Shown here piece by piece: positions 63,253-64,000 of a DNA stretch of 64,000 nt (position 1 is its first letter; the number at the start of each line of letters is the position of its first letter). The DNA is taken from NCBI GenBank assembly GCA_019636285.1, contig JAHBXV010000002.1, positions 62,001-126,000 on the forward strand. The letters are read 5' to 3'. The DNA is from Planctomycetaceae bacterium. GTDB taxonomy: Bacteria; Planctomycetota; Planctomycetia; Planctomycetales; Planctomycetaceae. The notes under the pieces were generated by a model. It was not told where the DNA came from, ran no database searches, and was given only the letters and a program-made list of their open reading frames with translations. Both the position numbers and the translations under genes were made by a program.

Positions 63253-64000
63253 TTACGGGATCCAGCGAACGCGGCTCCAATCGGGGAGCCTGAGTACCAT
63301 TTCCCGGCTTCCCACCCGCAACTTTCCCGGCTTCGACGGCAGATGGACTAGAAACGGCTTTCCAATAATCAGGTGCTCGGGAACCGGGGCGTCGTACCAG
63401 CGACGGCTGTCGTGCGAGACCGGACTGTTATCCCCCAGCACGAAATACTCGCCGGCTCCCAATTGATAGGGAGCATCAATTCCGTTGCGGCCGCCCGAAC
63501 TGGTGTAATGGACATCGCGATACAACCGCACGTTTGAAACAACCGCATCCAGGCCGCGACCGCCAAAGCGAGCGGGAAGAAACTGCCGCGGGCGGTCCGA
63601 AAGGCTCCCCAGCGGTAACGGCGGCAACAGCGGCTGGCTGTTGACGGCCACGAGCAACTGGCGATCGAACAGCGAGACCAGCACGGTGGCGGGGCCGGGC
63701 GAAAGGCCCGAGGGGAGGCCAGCCGTCGCGATCGGACGTTCATCGCTCGATCGGTGAATCCGCACGTCGCCACGCGAGAAGTCAAACAGCACGCGGTACG
63801 TGTCCAATCCATCCTGAAGCTCGACCGCAAACTCGCCCAGGCCAGAAAGAACCTGGAGTTGCAACTCAAGCATGATGTCGCGGACGTCAACTTCTCCTGG
63901 CTCTTCATCCGGCGGGTTGTAACCGTATCGGTCGAGCAGTGGCCGCGAGTGCGATCGCGTATAGAGTTCGTTCGCCGCTTCGCGAAAAGGCTCATCACCC
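63253..64000 (-). CDS. lepB: signal peptidase I, C-terminal part (runs off the right edge)
   Basis: At least 249 residues; the frame is open to base 64000, so the N-terminus with the catalytic Ser/Lys lies outside. The end has the box E signature GEYFVLGDNSPVSHDSRRWYD and GKPFLVHLPS. Before it is an inserted ~130-residue beta domain (YRVLFDFSRGDVRIHRSSD, VLVSLFDRQLLVAVNSQPLLPPL, DAVVSNVRLYRDVHY), like a concanavalin/LamG-type jelly roll. It would face the periplasm. Convergent with the OmpR regulator. Confidence 0.82.
   Translation of the reverse strand, partial: GDEPFREAANELYTRSHSRPLLDRYGYNPPDEEPGEVDVRDIMLELQLQVLSGLGEFAVELQDGLDTYRVLFDFSRGDVRIHRSSDERPIATAGLPSGLSPGPATVLVSLFDRQLLVAVNSQPLLPPLPLGSLSDRPRQFLPARFGGRGLDAVVSNVRLYRDVHYTSSGGRNGIDAPYQLGAGEYFVLGDNSPVSHDSRRWYDAPVPEHLIIGKPFLVHLPSKPGKLRVGSREMVLRLPDWSRVRWIP

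Overview
The window looks like a chromosomal segment of a Planctomycetota bacterium (order Planctomycetales or a close relative; I do not name a species). The main clues are a DUF1501 protein, a DUF1559 pseudopilin-like protein, a PEP-CTERM-like protein, a large Ser/Thr kinase with a cytoplasmic N-terminus and TPR-like tail divergent from an ECF sigma factor, an anti-sigma-like giant membrane protein, an arginine decarboxylase SpeA, futalosine-pathway menaquinone genes, and many secreted proteins without close functional names. Base composition is GC-rich and even across the window; no integrase, transposase or CRISPR array is visible.

Layout. About 0.5-9.8 kb is a stress-type accessory block: DUF892/YciF ferritin-like protein, CsbD, BON, MgtC, a HAD phosphatase fused to a HerA-like ATPase, a Rho-N-like small protein, an unusual LuxR-type response regulator, DUF4142, a metallophosphoesterase and a nucleotidyltransferase. 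Three 76-bp palindromic elements sit inside it. 9.9-17.6 kb is catabolic: a secreted glycosidase-like protein, then an amidohydrolase / SelA-like PLP enzyme / phosphotriesterase-family operon divergent from a LysR regulator, then a DUF1501 protein. 17.7-24 kb is a run of minus-strand exported proteins (C39-like peptidase, putative outer-membrane protein, V8-like serine protease, repeat-rich protein), each closed by its own hairpin where visible. 24.3-30.7 kb holds the giant dual kinase, its divergent ECF sigma factor and a secreted protein that shares a C-terminal domain with the C39-like protein.

30.7-42.5 kb is mixed housekeeping and envelope functions: lipoprotein, DUF1559 protein, MetY, SpeA, patatin-like protein, ClC channel, HU-like protein, CsrA and tRNA-Glu(TTC). 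43-49.8 kb has a repeat-rich lipoprotein, a VOC protein, MqnE with a UbiA-type prenyltransferase (menaquinone synthesis) and a large anti-sigma-like membrane protein.

49.9-52.3 kb is the most striking stretch. It carries two perfect and two one-mismatch matches to the ParB-binding site parS, which suggests a chromosomal centromere and so a position in the origin half of the chromosome. The sites surround and lie inside a gene fusing a MnmC(o)-like FAD oxidoreductase to a YtqB/MnmM-type methyltransferase. I infer that this is a second architecture for the bifunctional enzyme that finishes the mnm5(s2)U34 tRNA modification; tRNA-Glu(TTC), a classic substrate, is also encoded in the window.

54-58.3 kb is the conserved translation/secretion block tRNA-Val(CAC) (minus strand), ffh, rpsP, trmD, rplS, yraN. 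It is followed by an ATP-grasp enzyme, an iron-dependent alcohol dehydrogenase and a PfkB sugar kinase, then a histidine kinase/OmpR regulator pair, and at the right edge the C-terminal part of a signal peptidase I with an inserted jelly-roll-like domain. Start codons were chosen by ribosome-binding site, overlap with neighbours and family start; several genes use GTG or TTG.
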